In this document: piece after piece, positions 1 through 9,437 of the stretch
Position numbering within the stretch: the stretch's first letter is position 1
Layout of the letters: each line of letters starts with the position of its first letter
NCBI GenBank assembly: GCA_050184295.1
Contig: JBFXAM010000008.1
Location: 9,573 to 73,572, forward strand
Length of the DNA: 64,000 nucleotides
From: JBFXAM01 sp050184295
Lineage (GTDB): Bacteria; Planctomycetota; Phycisphaerae; UBA1845; Fen-1342
Direction of reading: 5' to 3'
The notes under the pieces: model-generated
The model's input: the letters and a program-made list of their open reading frames with translations, nothing else
Databases searched by the model: none
What the model was told of the DNA's origin: nothing
Program-made: the position numbers and the translations under genes

Positions 1-209
1 ACCTGCGCCACGGTGCTCAGTGCACCACCGCCCGCGGGCAGCGGCGGCCGGACGTAGGTCGCGAAGCGGGTCGACTTGTCAGCACCGTCTCGCGCCGGAA
101 TCGCGGGCTCGCGCCCGCGGCTCTGATCCCGCGCCATCCGCGCCGCACGCGCAAGCCTGCGACTCACAACCCGCCGGCCACGCCGACGGGAGCGGTCGAT
201 TCGCCGCGG

Positions 210-323
210 CCGCCTGCCGGCGCAACTCGCAAACATCGCCCCGCCGACCGCCTGCCGGCGTGACCCGCAAACAGCGCCCCGCCGGCCGCCTGCCGACACG
301 ACCTGTAAACAGCGTCCGGCCGG
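210..323. repeat. 38-bp tandem repeat, three copies
   Basis: Three head-to-tail units start at 210, 248 and 286, each opening with CCGCCTGCCG and carrying a CAAACA or TAAACA core. The first two units differ at only a few positions and the third is more diverged. There are no spacers, so this is a minisatellite-like array and not CRISPR. Bases just before 210 look like a decayed further unit. Confidence 0.8.
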
Positions 324-425
324 CCCGCGACCCCATGCGTCCTGGGACCCGCCGCGACGCCCCGTGCCCTGGCCCGGCGTCCGGCGCCGGAACGGAGAAT
401 TCAGAGGGATTTCGGCGGCGTTCGC

Positions 426-431
426 TATAAT
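426..431 (+). promoter_or_regulatory. Probable -10 box for the 493 gene
   Basis: A perfect TATAAT lies 62 bp before the start codon, in otherwise very GC-rich DNA. No good -35 is seen at 17 bp; a TTCAGA lies 20 bp upstream. The predicted transcript leader would be about 55 nt and include GGAGG at 481-485. Confidence 0.4.
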
Positions 432-492
432 GGCGTTGTTCGGCGTCTGAACCCGGCGTTACCGCGCGTGCCCGCTCATCGGAGGCTGACGC

Positions 493-1740
493 ATGTCCCG
501 CTCGCTCCCTATCGCGCTCGTCGTTGCGGCGCTTGCGTCGACCGCGGTGTCGTTCGCGCAGGAGCCGACCGCGCGGCGCCCGCTGCCCGCGCCTTGGTTT
601 TCCATCGACCGCGCTTCGCCGACCACCGGTACGGGCATCCTGCCGGACGATGTGCTGCTCCATCCGGGGCCGCTCGTCACGGTGCCCGCGAACAACCTCG
701 GCCTGACGCTCAACAACGACGAACTCGACGGCTTGTCCGAGGGCAACGAAACCGTGCTGCCGCTTGACACGTTTGTGCTGCTGTTCGGCGTGTCGCGCAA
801 CACGGTCGGCGCGATTGCGCCGGATCCGACGCTGGTCGGCCTCGGGCTGCCGTTCAACGTTTTTGACCAGGCGTCGCGCGGCCAGGCGGCCGGCGACCTG
901 TACATGTCGCTCACGTTGTTTAACCGCGCGTTCGGGCCGCTGCCGCTCGCGTTCGCAATTCCGAACAACACCGAAGTGCGCAATCAGGGCGACGCCGGCG
1001 GCGTCGGCTACAGCTTGTTTCCGCCGGTGGCCCCGACCGTGACCGTGCCGCCGCCCATCGACGCGCAGGACGCCGGCTTCGTCCCCAAGCCGATCGCGCT
1101 CGCCGCGGTGTCGCGCGTTTACTTCTCGATTGATCGCGTCAGCCCGTCGCGCTTCGTGCTCCCCGCGCCGCCCAGCGGGGCCACCGTCTATCTCGACAAC
1201 AACCTCGCCGCCGCCGGCGGTGAAGTCGTCTACGCCACTCCCACCAGCCTGGGCCTGCTCGCGAACGACGAAATCGACGCGCTGTTAGTCTTCGACGACG
1301 GCGACGGCTTCTTCAACCCGCCCTTCGATCAGATCCTCTTCTCGCTCGCCCCCGGCTCGCCCAGCCTGCTCGGAAACAGCCCCGCCGATGTCTTCACCAC
1401 GCAGAACTTCGGCGTTTTCAACGTCTATGCCAACGCGCTGACGCTCGGCCTGCTGCCCAGCGACGACCTGACCATGCTCGATTTCGCTCCGTGCCACGAC
1501 CCGATCCCCTGTGCCGAAGACTGGGCGATCGGCTTCAACCGGCGTATTCCCGGCGATCTTCTTTGCGACGCCGTCGTCGACAACTTCGACATCGACGCGT
1601 TTATCGTCGCGCTGCTCAATCCCGAGTTCTACGGATTGCTCTACCCCGAATGCAACATCTGGGCCGCGGACTGCGACGGCAACGGCTACATCGACAACTT
1701 CGACATCGATCCGTTCGTTCGCCTGCTCACCGGAACGTGA
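493..1740 (+). CDS. Secreted protein with C-terminal dockerin-like repeats
   Basis: This 415-residue protein starts at an ATG seven bases after GGAGG. Residues 1-22 form a signal peptide ending near SFAQE. The body contains two related segments, each opening with an FSIDR...SP stretch (about residues 36 and 205) and each containing a (N)NDEIDAL-like motif, so it looks internally duplicated. The last 65 residues hold two copies of an Asp-rich loop followed by DNFDIDxF, as in type I dockerin-like calcium modules of planctomycetes. No enzyme motif is recognised. A role at the cell surface or in an extracellular assembly is inferred from the signal peptide and dockerin-like tail. Confidence 0.85.
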   Translation: MSRSLPIALVVAALASTAVSFAQEPTARRPLPAPWFSIDRASPTTGTGILPDDVLLHPGPLVTVPANNLGLTLNNDELDGLSEGNETVLPLDTFVLLFGVSRNTVGAIAPDPTLVGLGLPFNVFDQASRGQAAGDLYMSLTLFNRAFGPLPLAFAIPNNTEVRNQGDAGGVGYSLFPPVAPTVTVPPPIDAQDAGFVPKPIALAAVSRVYFSIDRVSPSRFVLPAPPSGATVYLDNNLAAAGGEVVYATPTSLGLLANDEIDALLVFDDGDGFFNPPFDQILFSLAPGSPSLLGNSPADVFTTQNFGVFNVYANALTLGLLPSDDLTMLDFAPCHDPIPCAEDWAIGFNRRIPGDLLCDAVVDNFDIDAFIVALLNPEFYGLLYPECNIWAADCDGNGYIDNFDIDPFVRLLTGT

Positions 1741-1762
1741 CGCACCGGCCGCCGGACTGCTG

Positions 1763-2914
1763 CTAAGAACATCCGCCCGCCGTCACGCACGCGACGAATC
1801 CGTCAATGTCGAAGTTGTCCACCGCGCCGTCGCCGTTCACGTCCGCCTGCTCGCGCCGACACTGCGGATACGCCCCCGCGTAGCCCGCCGGATCGGTCAG
1901 CGCCAACACGAACGGATCGATGTCGAAGTTGTTGATCCGCCCGTCGCAGTTCAAGTCCGCCAGCAGCGTCGGCGTAAACAGGTCGACGTGCGTCGTCGGC
2001 TGCAAGCCCTGGATCACCCCGCCGCCGGGCAACAGAATCCCGCTCGGCAGCGTCACCGCCGGCATTCCGTGTCGCGGCACCGGCAGCGGCGTATTCGTCG
2101 TCCACGTGTTCAGAACCGGGTCGTAGACCTCGTTTACCGCGAACAACTGCGGCGTCTCTCCGCCGAGCACGTAAATCCGCCCCGCGAACGCCGCCGCACC
2201 CGGCGCAGCCCGCGCTGTCGGCATCGGCGCCCGCGCGCTCCACGTATTCGCAAGCGTGTCGTAACGCTCGTTGCTCCTGAACGACGCGCCGGCGCGCCCG
2301 CCGATCACGTACACATCCGTGCCGAGCGCCACCGCAACGAGGTGTTCTCGCGGCGTGGGCATCGCCGCCCCGGTGCTCCACTCGTTCGCCACCGGGTCGT
2401 AAATGAAGGTCGAGCCCGTCGCGGCGCCGGCCGGGTTCGTCCCACCGAAAACGTAGATGCGCTCAGCGACCGTCACGGCCCAGCATCCGCCGCGACCCTC
2501 TGGCAGGTCGGCGGCCGGCGACCACGCGTTCGCGTCCGGGTCGTATGCGAACACCTCGCGCTTCGCCGCGAAATCCGCCGCGTAGCCGCCGATCGCGAAC
2601 AGCCGATCGTTCGCAACCGCGACGCCCATGTGGTCGCGTCCGGCGGGCAGGTCGGCGACCGACATCCAGACGTCGGCATCGGCGTCGTAGCGCTCGACGC
2701 TGCGGAGCGCGCTGAATCCCGCCGAAAGTCCGCCCACCACGTACACGTGCCCGCGCAGAATCGCCGCGCCGGTCTCCTGCCGCGCCGTCGCGAGCCGCGC
2801 GCGATCCGTGTACACGCCGCCCGCGGGCGCCGGTGTACACGAGGATGCGAACAGCAGGATTGCCGGCAGTGCGACGAGCGCCGGAAGGGGCGAAGCGCGA
2901 GCGGTCGGCGTCAT
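1763..2914 (-). CDS. Kelch-repeat lipoprotein with dockerin-like C-terminus
   Basis: The 383-residue product has a signal sequence with a lipobox-like LLFASSC (Cys about residue 26), so it is probably lipid-anchored. Residues about 45-300 contain five to six kelch repeats (VxGG, then W/RYD and MPTAR elements), the blades of a beta-propeller that usually binds proteins or glycans. The C-terminus repeats the NFDIDPFVLAL and NFDIDGFVACV dockerin-like pair. It converges tail to tail with the dockerin-like gene at 493-1740, with 22 bp between stops. Substrate or partner is unknown. Confidence 0.85.
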   Translation of the reverse strand: MTPTARASPLPALVALPAILLFASSCTPAPAGGVYTDRARLATARQETGAAILRGHVYVVGGLSAGFSALRSVERYDADADVWMSVADLPAGRDHMGVAVANDRLFAIGGYAADFAAKREVFAYDPDANAWSPAADLPEGRGGCWAVTVAERIYVFGGTNPAGAATGSTFIYDPVANEWSTGAAMPTPREHLVAVALGTDVYVIGGRAGASFRSNERYDTLANTWSARAPMPTARAAPGAAAFAGRIYVLGGETPQLFAVNEVYDPVLNTWTTNTPLPVPRHGMPAVTLPSGILLPGGGVIQGLQPTTHVDLFTPTLLADLNCDGRINNFDIDPFVLALTDPAGYAGAYPQCRREQADVNGDGAVDNFDIDGFVACVTAGGCS

Positions 2915-3033
2915 GGTTGTGCTCCCGTTGCGACGCGACGTGCGAAGCCGCGCGCCGCGTTGAAGCGCCGCCGCCCCGCGGACTCGCGAGGCGGCGCTGA
3001 TCGCACAGATTGTAGAAGCACGCGCGGACGACG

Positions 3034-3405
3034 TTACCAGCGTTTTCCGCCGCCGCCGCCGCCACCTCCACCGCCATAGCCGCCGCGTCCTCCTCCTCCG
3101 CCGCCGCCGAATCCGCCGCGCGGCCCACCGGGTCCGCGACCGCCGCCACCGCCGGGCCGACCGGTCGGCGGGCGTGCTTCGTTCACCGTCAGCGTGCGAC
3201 CGTCGATTTGCGTGCCGTTCAGGCCGTTGATGGCCGCGGTCGCCTCCTCGTCATTGTCCATCTCGACAAATCCGAAGCCGCGCGAACGACCGGTCTCGCG
3301 GTCGCGCACGACCGACGCGGTGCGCACCGCGCCAAACGCGGCAAACGTTTCCTGCAACTGCTCTTCGCTCGTTGAAAAAGACAGATTACCCACGTAGATC
3401 TTCAT
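3034..3405 (-). CDS. Small RRM-type RNA-binding protein
   Basis: The 123-residue protein has one RNA-recognition motif at residues 1-80. RNP2 is KIYVGNLSF at the N-terminus and RNP1 is RGFGFVEM near residue 44, including the aromatic residues that stack on RNA. The C-terminal 40 residues are almost pure glycine and arginine (RGG-like), as in cold-shock RNA-binding proteins of cyanobacteria and planctomycetes. It probably binds single-stranded RNA and may act as a chaperone. It is monocistronic, with a GGCAG-rich leader and no clear SD. Confidence 0.92.
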   Translation of the reverse strand: MKIYVGNLSFSTSEEQLQETFAAFGAVRTASVVRDRETGRSRGFGFVEMDNDEEATAAINGLNGTQIDGRTLTVNEARPPTGRPGGGGGRGPGGPRGGFGGGGGGGRGGYGGGGGGGGGGKRW

Positions 3406-3604
3406 CGGAATGCTGCCCTGGCGAAAACGGGGGTTGGGAGTTGGGGCCGACGGTCGGCCTCGAACATGACAGTGGCTCAGAGGTCGTCGATCGCGCGCCG
3501 CAGAAACGAGTAACGTGCCGACTCGCCGATTCGACCGAACTGATCCGGCAGCCTAACGCGGACGCACGGGCCCGTCAATTTGATTTCGTCGTTCCATCGC
3601 CGAC

Positions 3605-4936
3605 TCAGCGCTGGGCCGTGTCGCCTGCCCACAGCTCCCGCAAGTTGCGCAAATAGGGCTGCAACGCCCGCGGCAGCCGCACGCTGCCATCCGCCTGCTG
3701 GTTCAGCTCGATCAGCGGAATCAGGATGCGTGGCGACGCGACGACCGTGTTGTTGAGCGTGTAGCAGAATTGCACCTTGCCGTTGGCATCGCGATACCGA
3801 AGCCCGAGCCGCCGCGCCTGAAAATCGTGCAAATTGCTCGCGGAATGTGTCTCGCCGTATGCGCCCCGGCTTGGCATCCACGTCTCGATGTCGAACATCC
3901 GGAACTTTCCCTGACCCATGTCGCCGGTGCAGACCTCCAGCAACCGATACGGCAGCTCCAGCGCCTGAAGCAGCTTCTCGGCGTTTTCGATGATGACGCG
4001 GTGCCAATGAGCCGCTTCGGTCGCGTCGGCGCGGCAGATCACAACCTGCTCGATCTTGTCGAAGAAGTGAATGCGATACAGCCCGCGCGTGTCCTTGCCC
4101 GCGGCGCCCGCCTCGCGCCGAAAACACGTGCTCCGCGCGAAGTACAGCTTCGGAAGTTCGGCGTCCTCGAGCACCTCGTCCATGTGCAGCGCGGTGACGG
4201 GAACCTCTGCCGTGCCCACCAGCGACTGCCCGTCGCGCTCGACGAGATAGACCTCCTCGCGATGCAGCGGAAAGAAGCCCGTCCCGTACATCAGTCGATC
4301 GTTCACAAGCACCGGCACCGTCAGCGGCGTGAACGCGCGCCGCTCGCCGGTGCGGCCCGGCGGCTCGTGCGCGCTCTGCGTCATCAGGTCCCACGCCAGC
4401 CGCAGGACGGCTTCGTGCAGCTCCGAACCAAGCCCGGTGAGCACGTAGTTGCGCGAACCCGCGAGCTTTACGCCGCGATCGAAGTCGTAGAGATGCAGCG
4501 CCTGACCCAGTTCGACGTGGTCCTTGAACGGAAACCCGAACTCCTCGCGCGGGCGCGGCACGCCGACGCGCTTCACCTCGATGTTGTCCGCGGCACTGGC
4601 GCCGACCGGGGCATCGGGGCTGGGAATCTGCGGCAGCAGCAACAGCAGTTGCTGAAGCACCGCGTCGACGGCCTGCAACTGCTCCTCGATCTCTTTTACG
4701 CGCGTTTTGATCCGCGTCATCTCGCTGGTCAGCGCAGCCCGCTCCTCCTTCGACGCCTTGGCAATCCGCTCGCCGCCCAGCTTCTGCTCGTGGCGGAGCG
4801 TGTTGAACTCGGTCTCGAGCGCGCGTCGCCGGGCGTCGACTTCGAGCACCTGGTCGACATTGCAGGGCATGCGCTTGCGTTCGCACGCCTGGCGCACGAG
4901 ATCGGGAGTTTCGCGCACGATGCGGATGTCGATCAT
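3605..4936 (-). CDS. serS: Seryl-tRNA synthetase
   Basis: This enzyme charges tRNA-Ser and tRNA-Sec with serine using ATP. The 443-residue reading from ATG 4936 begins MIDIRIVRETPDLVR, the usual SerS start; the frame is open 32 codons further upstream but that part is not SerS-like. Residues about 30-105 form the long helical tRNA-binding arm. The class II core follows, with motif 2 around FRREAGAAGKDTRGLYR and motif 3 around SPRILIPLIELNQ. Length fits the bacterial family (about 420-430). No T-box or other leader element was seen. Confidence 0.97.
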   Translation of the reverse strand: MIDIRIVRETPDLVRQACERKRMPCNVDQVLEVDARRRALETEFNTLRHEQKLGGERIAKASKEERAALTSEMTRIKTRVKEIEEQLQAVDAVLQQLLLLLPQIPSPDAPVGASAADNIEVKRVGVPRPREEFGFPFKDHVELGQALHLYDFDRGVKLAGSRNYVLTGLGSELHEAVLRLAWDLMTQSAHEPPGRTGERRAFTPLTVPVLVNDRLMYGTGFFPLHREEVYLVERDGQSLVGTAEVPVTALHMDEVLEDAELPKLYFARSTCFRREAGAAGKDTRGLYRIHFFDKIEQVVICRADATEAAHWHRVIIENAEKLLQALELPYRLLEVCTGDMGQGKFRMFDIETWMPSRGAYGETHSASNLHDFQARRLGLRYRDANGKVQFCYTLNNTVVASPRILIPLIELNQQADGSVRLPRALQPYLRNLRELWAGDTAQR

Positions 4937-5098
4937 CACGATGGCCTTGTGTGTGCCGCGGTCGCCGATCCACGCCCGCGAATCGCCGCCACCCAGGATG
5001 GCACGCGTCGCGCCGCCGGCGCGGAGCGGCATTATACGGGCCGGCCAACGCCGCGTTAGGTCGCCCGGGATGCCGGGCGCCGCGCCGCGCCGCGGTGC

Positions 5099-6088
5099 TT
5101 ACGTCGTCGTTTGACCAGTCACGGGCGCACAGGAGATTCTCAAGTCGGGGAATCCGATCGCGAGCCGCTCCATCACACGATCCCAGTTCGGTGAGCCCCA
5201 CTGGTTTGTGAAGGCGTAAGTCCGGCCCGCATGGATGATCAACTCCCCGTCGCCTACGAACCAGCGCCCCGCGACGAAAGGGCCGTCGTAGTTACCGCGG
5301 GGACTAAGTCCGACAAACGTCGCCGCGTCGACCACGCTCGGCACGTCGCGCCACACGCGATTCGGCCGTTCCTGCATGACCTCGGTCACACGATCCGGGT
5401 GGACGCCGCGCGACACAATCTCATGCACGAGCCGCAGGATGGCCCGCCCTTTCGACAGCGAGCTGAAACGCTGCTCGCCGACCTGCAAATCGTAACGGCG
5501 CCGCGCGGCGGTCACGCGGAGTGCGGCAGTTTCGGCCGGCATTCGGAGGCGTCTCCGCAGCGCGTTTTCGACCCGGCGAGACAGAGCTGCCGGCTCGCGC
5601 CACGTGGTCGGGTAGTTCGCGGGTCGGGTCGGAGGAACCTGCCCCGGCGGAAGCCAACCGTACAACTCGAACGATCGGAACACCAAGGCGTCTTTGGTCT
5701 CCGGATCGTGGTCCGACAGACCGGCGAGCGGGCTCGGAACGAGAATCAGGTTGGCAAGGACCGTGTGGCAGCGCGCGTCGTAGCAACTTTGTGGCCAAAT
5801 GTGACACGCTTGATACGCCTTCGGCGAAGCGCCTGTCATTCGCCGAATCGCGTAGACTGCATAGACGTTGCTGTCCAACGTCTCGCCCGCCACCGTTGAC
5901 CCAGGCGACTCTCCCGCGCCCTTCCGGGCGCGGCGGTAGTTTGGAAAAAATGCCCCAACGCCGTCGCTCGCAAATAGCCGCCGATGCACCTCGGGATTCG
6001 CCCACAGGCTCGTCTCCGCCACGAGCGCGGCAAAGTTGACATGGTGACGCCGCGCCACGTCCTGGAAATCTCGGATTCCGTCGTGCAT
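5099..6088 (-). CDS. Uncharacterised protein with HNH-like nuclease motif
   Basis: A 329-residue soluble protein without signal peptide. Around residues 95-150 it has CHIWPQSCYD...CHTVLANLILVPSPLAGLSDHD, a Cys/His/Asn pattern like an HNH or beta-beta-alpha metal nuclease core, then FRSFELYGW. The C-terminal half has no motif I recognise, though it may be a small DNA-binding or wing-like domain ending near GSPNWDRVMERL. It stands alone between serS and the M16-like gene with no methylase partner. The nuclease function is inference; I am confident only that it is a real gene (good codon bias, dense conserved-looking hydrophobic pattern). Confidence 0.7.
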   Translation of the reverse strand: MHDGIRDFQDVARRHHVNFAALVAETSLWANPEVHRRLFASDGVGAFFPNYRRARKGAGESPGSTVAGETLDSNVYAVYAIRRMTGASPKAYQACHIWPQSCYDARCHTVLANLILVPSPLAGLSDHDPETKDALVFRSFELYGWLPPGQVPPTRPANYPTTWREPAALSRRVENALRRRLRMPAETAALRVTAARRRYDLQVGEQRFSSLSKGRAILRLVHEIVSRGVHPDRVTEVMQERPNRVWRDVPSVVDAATFVGLSPRGNYDGPFVAGRWFVGDGELIIHAGRTYAFTNQWGSPNWDRVMERLAIGFPDLRISCAPVTGQTTT

Positions 6089-6140
6089 GGCAGACTCCCG
6101 ACCTCCACGGTCGTGGCTCCGACCGAGCGCAACGCGCGCG

Positions 6141-9077
6141 CTAGTCGGCGCTTACCGGCACCACCGCGCCCATTTCGCGCAGCGGCGCCGCCAGCGCCGC
6201 GTCGCCGCCCACCACCACCACGCCGAGGATGAGAAACTCGCTCGTCGGCGTCCCGGCCGATGACGCCGCCTCACGCCCCGGCTCGTTTCGGAGCAAACCA
6301 AGCAGCGCTCCGCGCGGCCCGTCCGCAGCGATCGCGGCGTGCACGCGCGCCAGCCGCCCCGCGAACGCCGCCAGCTCGCGCTGCTCGTCGCTCGGCGTGT
6401 TCACCCAGCGCAGGTGCTCGCAGGCGTCGGCGATTTCACGCGGAATCTGGCCCGCCGCAACGCGCGCCGTGAGCACCGCAATTCCCCGTGCACCCGCGAG
6501 GACGCGCCAGCGCGGCGGCACGCCGGGCGCGATCTCGCCCGGCAACTCTGCCGGCCAGCCCAGCAGCAGCCGCCACGCATCGTCCGCCTCTTGCCGCCCT
6601 CCGGCGATTCGTGAGACGACGACGCGCAGCTCCGCGACTTCGCCTTCGCGCGGCTGCCAGAGAATCGGGACCGACGTCTCGTGCGCCGCGCTTCGCACCG
6701 GCCAGAAACCGCCGAATCGCGCCGGCGGCGTTGCGCCGGACGACGGCGACGTCGTCGCACGCGACAGCGCCGCGGCGGTGTCGGGCGGCGTCGCCGCGGC
6801 CAGTTCCGCCGACGGCCGCGTTGCCGCGCTGGACGACGGCCGCGCCGGCTCGCGCGGCGTCGCGTCCAACGTCGCGTCGCGCAGCACTTGGCGCACGTCG
6901 TCGAGCGTTGCCGCAGCGCGGCCCGGCGCCGCGATGAGCACACGCCGCCCGTCGCCCCGCGTTTGCGAAAACCGCGCGAGCTCCGCCCCGCGCGTCTCCG
7001 CCAACGCCCATGTCGGGCACGGTGCGACTAGTCCAAACGCGAGCCGATCCGCGACCGCAGCGGCGCGCTCCGAGAACGCCAGCGCGGCGCGGCGCATGCG
7101 GCGTTCGGCGGTCGCGACCGACCCCGCTTCGACACGCGGGTCGTGCACAAGATCCACGAGTAGCTCGGTCATCTGCGCCAGCCGTTCGGCCGGACCGTCG
7201 ATGACCATCGTGCTCCCATCCGATGAAGGAACGACGCGCCACGACAGGCCGTGGTAGGTGAAGTAGTCGCGCAGCTCGTTCGACGAGCGGCGCGCGGAAC
7301 CCAGCTCCCCCAGAAGCGCCGCAGTCATCGGCGCGACGCCCGCGGCCGACAAGGCGATGCTCGCGCCGCCCGCACGCCCGGTGGATGTGCAGCGCAGCGA
7401 CCAATCGCGCTCCGTTGCGTCTTGCGTGACGAGTTCGGGCAGCGGAGACTCGACATTCGCGGCGCCCGCCGCCGACAGCCGCCGGAGCGTTTCGATCGGC
7501 GACAGCGTGCGATTTTCCGCCGGTGGTGCGGGTTTCCGGGCGCGCCGCGCGTCGCCGGGCGCGCCCGATCCGCCGGCGTCCGGGGGCGCGCCGCGGGGCG
7601 GGCGCGCCGCGCCGCCGATTCCCGCCACGACGACGCAGCGCGTCTCCGCAAGTCGCGACGCGGCGGCCGCGACGTCGCCGACCGTCACGCGCGCGACCTG
7701 ACCGGCCTCGAAGTCCGCCTGTAACAGGTCGCCGCCGAGGATCTCGTGTGCCGCGAGCCGCCAGGCGTAGTCGCGAAAGCACGCCTGCGCCTCGCGCTGG
7801 TCGCGCGCTGCCAGTGACCGCGCGCGCCGCAGCGGCACCGCGCTGATGGGCGTGCTGCGCACCGACTCGAGCACCTCCTGCCAAATCTCGAGCAGGTCCG
7901 CGCCGCCGCGCGCGGCATCCCCGTCGACGCGCGGCTGCAACGCAAGCAGCAGCACGCCCGCGTCACGCCACGCAAATCGATCCCACCGCGGCGGAGGCGC
8001 GCCCAGCGCGGCGAGTCGCAGCGCGAGCACCCCGTCGACGGGATTGCACAAGTGGTGCATCAGCACGTCGAGCGTCGCGTTCTCCGCGTAGCCCCACGCG
8101 GGCGTGAGAAACGCGAGCGTCCGCGCGCCTGCGGGCGTGTCCCCATCGTCAACGCGGATCGTGTCGGCGACCGGGCGGTCGGCGAAAGCCCGGCGCGGCG
8201 GCTCGCGCCACGCGACCCCGGCCAGCGATTCGCGCGCAAGCGCGAACACCGCTTCGCGGTCCACGTCGCCGACGATGAACAGGGTCGCGTTCCCGGAGAC
8301 GAGCCAGCGCGCCTCGAATTCGCGCCGCAGCGCCTCACGCGCCCCGAGCGCGGCGCCTTCCGCGGGCGCTGCCGCGTTTCCGCCGGCGGAGTCTGGCGCG
8401 ACCCGATCGCCCGCCGGCACGCTCCCGGCCGCGGGTGCGTGCCGATAGGGATGCCCGGCGAACAACGCGTTGAGAACCCGCGACCACGTCGCGTGCGACA
8501 GGCCCAAGTCGCCGCGCGTCGCGCTCGGCCAATCCGCGCCGACACGCGCGCCGCCGAAGCCCGCGCGCTCCGCGCTGGGAAAATCCGCGATCGTGATCGC
8601 CGATCGCGCGCCGTCGAACACGTTGCGGCGCAAGTCCTCGGGCGCCAAGGGCGTCGCGAGTTCAGCGAACACCGGGATCAGCGCGGGGAGCTGCCCCAGC
8701 GGTGCGACCGCCGCGAACACGGTCGCGTCGCGCAGCACGCGCCCCTCGAACGCCGCACCCGTCGCCCGCAGTCGCAGCGCCGCGTCACGCCGCGTTTCAC
8801 GCGCTCGGCGCAGCTCCTCGGCCACGCCGAGCCCGTCCGCCGGCTCCGCCGCCGCGCCCGCCGCAAACCACAGTTGCACGCTCACCAGCGACTGCCCCGG
8901 CTCGACCACGGCGCACACGCGCAGCCCGCGGTCGAGCCGCTCGAATCTCACGCGGTCAACGAGGTCGTCGCGCGCCGCACCGGGGGCGCCAACCGCCGTC
9001 GCGGAATGATCGATACGCATCGCGCTGGATGCGACCAGCGTCGCGGCGACCCACCAGACTGCGCTCTGCCGGCTCAT
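6141..9077 (-). CDS. M16-like double-domain protein, likely peptidase-inactive
   Basis: A 978-residue protein exported by an N-terminal signal (MSRQSAVWWVAATLVASSA; ATG 9077 preferred over 9104). Two M16/insulinase-like halves are visible: residues about 45-510 (FAAGAAAEPADGLGVAEEL, later LFIVGDVD) and 560-970 (LLGELGSARRSSNELRDYF, later LLVDLVHDPR). In active M16 enzymes the HxxEH zinc motif follows the FxxG(S/A) element. Here that position reads VAEEL, so the zinc ligands are missing, as in the inactive subunit of paired M16 proteases. The link between the halves is Ala/Pro/Gly-rich. It may act as a chaperone or partner subunit, but no active M16 gene lies in the window. Confidence 0.75.
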   Translation of the reverse strand: MSRQSAVWWVAATLVASSAMRIDHSATAVGAPGAARDDLVDRVRFERLDRGLRVCAVVEPGQSLVSVQLWFAAGAAAEPADGLGVAEELRRARETRRDAALRLRATGAAFEGRVLRDATVFAAVAPLGQLPALIPVFAELATPLAPEDLRRNVFDGARSAITIADFPSAERAGFGGARVGADWPSATRGDLGLSHATWSRVLNALFAGHPYRHAPAAGSVPAGDRVAPDSAGGNAAAPAEGAALGAREALRREFEARWLVSGNATLFIVGDVDREAVFALARESLAGVAWREPPRRAFADRPVADTIRVDDGDTPAGARTLAFLTPAWGYAENATLDVLMHHLCNPVDGVLALRLAALGAPPPRWDRFAWRDAGVLLLALQPRVDGDAARGGADLLEIWQEVLESVRSTPISAVPLRRARSLAARDQREAQACFRDYAWRLAAHEILGGDLLQADFEAGQVARVTVGDVAAAASRLAETRCVVVAGIGGAARPPRGAPPDAGGSGAPGDARRARKPAPPAENRTLSPIETLRRLSAAGAANVESPLPELVTQDATERDWSLRCTSTGRAGGASIALSAAGVAPMTAALLGELGSARRSSNELRDYFTYHGLSWRVVPSSDGSTMVIDGPAERLAQMTELLVDLVHDPRVEAGSVATAERRMRRAALAFSERAAAVADRLAFGLVAPCPTWALAETRGAELARFSQTRGDGRRVLIAAPGRAAATLDDVRQVLRDATLDATPREPARPSSSAATRPSAELAAATPPDTAAALSRATTSPSSGATPPARFGGFWPVRSAAHETSVPILWQPREGEVAELRVVVSRIAGGRQEADDAWRLLLGWPAELPGEIAPGVPPRWRVLAGARGIAVLTARVAAGQIPREIADACEHLRWVNTPSDEQRELAAFAGRLARVHAAIAADGPRGALLGLLRNEPGREAASSAGTPTSEFLILGVVVVGGDAALAAPLREMGAVVPVSAD

Positions 9078-9136
9078 CAGCGATTGATCGTATCGCGACC
9101 GCATCGGCGACGGAAACGGCCCGCGGTGCGCATGCG

Positions 9137-9165
9137 TTGCGACTCCGCCGCAGCGCTCCTATACT
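9137..9165 (+). promoter_or_regulatory. Sigma70-like promoter of the FmdB-type gene
   Basis: TTGCGA (9137-9142) and TATACT (9160-9165) are separated by 17 bp and lie 42 bp before the GTG start of the zinc-ribbon gene. Both boxes differ from consensus at one or two positions. Confidence 0.5.
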
Positions 9166-9206
9166 CCCCCCGGACGGATCTGGGGCTTGCAAGAGGAGTC
9201 TGCGCT

Positions 9207-9437
9207 GTGCCGATCTACGAGTACCAGTGTCGCGCGTGCGACGCGGGTTTTGAGACGCTCGTGCGGTCGAGCGAAGAAGAACGCGCCGTCCGCTGCCCGA
9301 AGTGCGCCAGCGCCCGCATCGAGCGAAAACTCAGCGTCTTCGCCGCGCGCGCCGCGGCGGCGCCTTCCGCCGGCGCCCTGCCCCGCGGAGGCTGCGGACG
9401 CTGCGGCGATCCTGCGGGGCCTTGTGGTTTGGACTAG
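9207..9437 (+). CDS. FmdB-type zinc-ribbon protein
   Basis: A 76-residue protein starting at GTG 9207, eight bases after AAGAGGAG. It begins (M)PIYEYQCRACDAGFE and has a second CPKC pair near residue 32, the FmdB/Zn-ribbon regulatory family pattern that coordinates one zinc. The C-terminus adds a CGRCGDP...CG stretch, giving a third Cys cluster. Family members are small and often annotated as putative regulators; real function is unknown. Confidence 0.88.
   Translation: MPIYEYQCRACDAGFETLVRSSEEERAVRCPKCASARIERKLSVFAARAAAAPSAGALPRGGCGRCGDPAGPCGLD

Larger units (their letters stand above)
1..492. other. Left-edge intergenic region
   Basis: No convincing gene is visible. The open frames here are short, arginine/proline-rich and lack recognisable motifs. 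The stretch holds a three-copy 38-bp tandem repeat (210-323) and, at its right end, a TATAAT box and a GGAGG ribosome site that belong to the next gene. A gene truncated by the window edge cannot be excluded. Confidence 0.5.

Noticed and set aside
210..323. CRISPR-like repeat array
   Set aside because: Units are directly adjacent without spacers and no cas gene is near, so it is a tandem repeat.
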